This document shows, in pieces, positions 62,101 through 64,000 of a stretch of DNA of 64,000 nucleotides. The position numbers and the translations under genes are program-made. The stretch is from Otis tarda. Taxonomy: Eukaryota; Chordata; Aves; Otidiformes; Otididae. The stretch is from contig CM048552.1 in assembly GCA_026413225.1 (NCBI GenBank), positions 198,244,053 to 198,308,052 of the forward strand. Direction: 5' to 3'. Position 1 is the stretch's first letter. Every line of letters begins with the position of its first letter. The notes below the pieces were generated by a model, which had not been told where the DNA came from, made no database searches, and saw only the letters and a program-made list of their open reading frames with translations.

Positions 62101-64000
62101 TCACACCTCCCAAAGTTGTGCCACAATCACTAGCACTGATTTTTTATCCTAGGTAATAGGACAAATCTTGTAGGGCAACTGCAAATGGTAACTAACTTAC
62201 ATAATTATCCTGACACTTCACTGCACTCTCAGTCAGTTGACTACTGATATAGATTATAATGATACTTTAGTAATACTCAGATCAATCAACTTTCTGCCCA
62301 ATATATTATTTATATCTTTTTGTAGACAATAAAACCAGAAGGAGCCACTGTGGAAATCTATTCTGAGCTGAGCAGAGGGCTCTGTGTCAAGACCTGAGCC
62401 CTGAAAGAACTACACCATATCTTGTGCAAAACCATCCTGTGTCTGCAGTGATGGATATCTTCACTGCAAGCCTTGGGAAGCAGCTCCAGTGTTACTCAGG
62501 GAAGTGCCTAGGATCAGATGGGTTTGTGTGAAAAAAATCCTTTTGAATTTGTAATCACTATGTAATTTGAAACATCTGTAAAAAGAAAGATAAAAGGGAA
62601 GCATTCACATGCGTAGGGAGTAGAGTATAAAGAATGCAGGTTTCCTTTTATATCCCTATTACTGTGTTTGATCCTCTCCAGCTTCTGTAATTGCCCTCCG
62701 TGCGATTATCTTCAGCACAATACAACATTTTTTAAGTCAGTGCATACTAAAATTGTATTGTAATGCAGTGGCTGCTGTCTCCAGTAGATCTTTAGTAAAT
62801 TTGTGGTCAGCAGCAGCACTATTTAGTAAATAATACAAACCCATGACAGGTTTGCTGAAAGCAGGAACAGCCTCAGGGTGACTGAGGTGTAAGAAACAGC
62901 TCTGAATGAGCAATTCAGATGGAGGAGGCATTTAAATAATTAACTTCCTTTTGATAGGATTTTCCTGCTGTACTTGCAGAAAGGATAAACAATTAGCAAC
63001 TGAAACTCTCTTTCTCGCCTGAGCTGTCCCTGAGTGTATGAAATAATGAGCTTTACTCCAGGAGGGGAACGGTGCACGGACTATCCTCATAGCTATAAAC
63101 AAAGGAGGAGAAAAAGGGAGGTAAAGGGGCCATAGGCTCTGTGCACGGGAGGCTGTGGGGTGAGTTAGGCTGTTTTCCTATTTCTCCTTGGTGCTGAGGC
63201 AGAAGCAGCAGCGAAGTGTGAGGCTGTGCCCAGTGGGACTGTAGTGGGCAGAGGGAACCCACAGGGAGGTACCGCCACCGAGGATGGGGTGACACCACGG
63301 CACCTCCACCACCTGTGGGCTGACGCCTGCCCGTGCCAGCTGTGGTGCTTGGCCTCTGCTGCACTGCTTCCAGACCATACCAAGGCAATGGAGATCTTCC
63401 AGGAGTGGGGCTGGCATAGGGGCTGGAGGTCTTTCAGATGGAACAATAAAACATATGGAAAGGAGAAAGAAGGGAGAGGTAGGTGGATGGCTCAGCTGCA
63501 GTGTGAACATGCTTCCCAAAACTTACCCAGCGCAACCGATAATAACAGGCAGCAGCAGCAGCCTCCAGTGCTGGCCTGCCTACCTAGTCGGTCGCGATGC
63601 CCATGGGAGTTAGTCACACGTCTGCTGCAAAAGGCCACGTATATTAGACAGCGTTCACTTATGCCAATAGGAGGTATCCATCCCCCTTCAATACAAATTG
63701 TGTGAAACTGTAGAATGTGATCCAAAAACAGGATAAGCCCCAAAACTGTCTTTTGAATTGTCTTCTGCTTGATTTGGAACTGGAGGAGGAGCAGTAGGCT
63801 GTGCAGCAAATGCCTTCAGCTGCAGAGACCTACAGAAAAAACGTTCCATGACCCATTTACACAAATCAAACCACATGGCAATACTCAGCATTTTCTCCTA
63901 ACACTGTTAATTAAGAAACTGTTTTGACCATTCACTGGGTACCACTTCAAAATAATCCTCGTCTCTTATAAATGCCAAGCTGAGGACTATCAATATCCTT
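59130..64000. other. Intergenic, 4.9 kb, no gene seen
   Basis: AT-rich unique sequence with T and A runs (for example 60569-60584, 61191-61202). The block 62540-62960 is AT-rich with several homeodomain-like TAATT cores and looks like candidate conserved non-coding DNA. Open frames near 63050-63700 are overlapping and without family features. Confidence 0.45.

Noticed and set aside
63053-63705. Overlapping frames on both strands near the right edge
   Set aside because: Low-complexity composition, no family match and no splice signals.
1-64000. tRNA, rRNA, CRISPR or bacterial-type operons
   Set aside because: None seen. The sequence is vertebrate nuclear DNA.

Overview
The window looks like nuclear DNA from a bird. 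It holds many CR1 (chicken repeat 1) LINE copies ending in the ATTCTATG-type 3' tail, avian ERVL-type LTRs, and a split vertebrate gene with GT-AG introns. The species cannot be told from the sequence.

Region 1 (1 to about 34.85 kb) holds the 5' half of one large minus-strand gene. The predicted protein resembles the N-terminal arm and linker of the giant AAA+/RING E3 ubiquitin ligase RNF213 (mysterin). I could chain 25 coding exons whose splice phases all agree, giving about 1,785 codons from 31977 down to 1020. The last exon in the window stops inside the first P-loop-like motif. The six-AAA motor, the RING finger and the C-terminal E3 module therefore lie beyond the left edge. About 2.7 kb upstream of the first firm coding exon is a compact promoter pointing the right way: a GAS site (34810-34818), an ISRE-like GAAAGTGAAA (34826-34835), a TATA-like box (34777-34784) and a short first exon with a good donor (ending 34723). 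This fits RNF213 as an interferon-induced gene. Divergence from human RNF213, as I remember it, is high, so this may be the bird orthologue or a diverged RNF213-like paralogue.

The introns carry CR1 copies in both orientations (1-314 -, about 2957-5527 -, 5528-5612 -, 7771-7850 -, 8349-11300 -, 15100-15962 +, 24735-27055 +), one LTR of family B (about 5700-6816 +), and one solo LTR of family A (about 23050-23642 -).

Region 2 (about 34.85 to 64 kb) shows no protein-coding gene that I can support. It holds an ERVL-type provirus, 39129-42214, with both LTRs, a primer-binding site, a gutted interior, a nested foreign LTR and a CR1 tail. It also holds further CR1 tails (44586-44815 +, 53388-53795 +, 56798-57588 -), a second family-B LTR (about 57917-59129 -), simple repeats, a long polypyrimidine tract (51241-51372), and AT-rich blocks that look like candidate conserved non-coding sequence. 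Exon boundaries were read by eye from splice consensus, phase and family resemblance, and no alignment was run.
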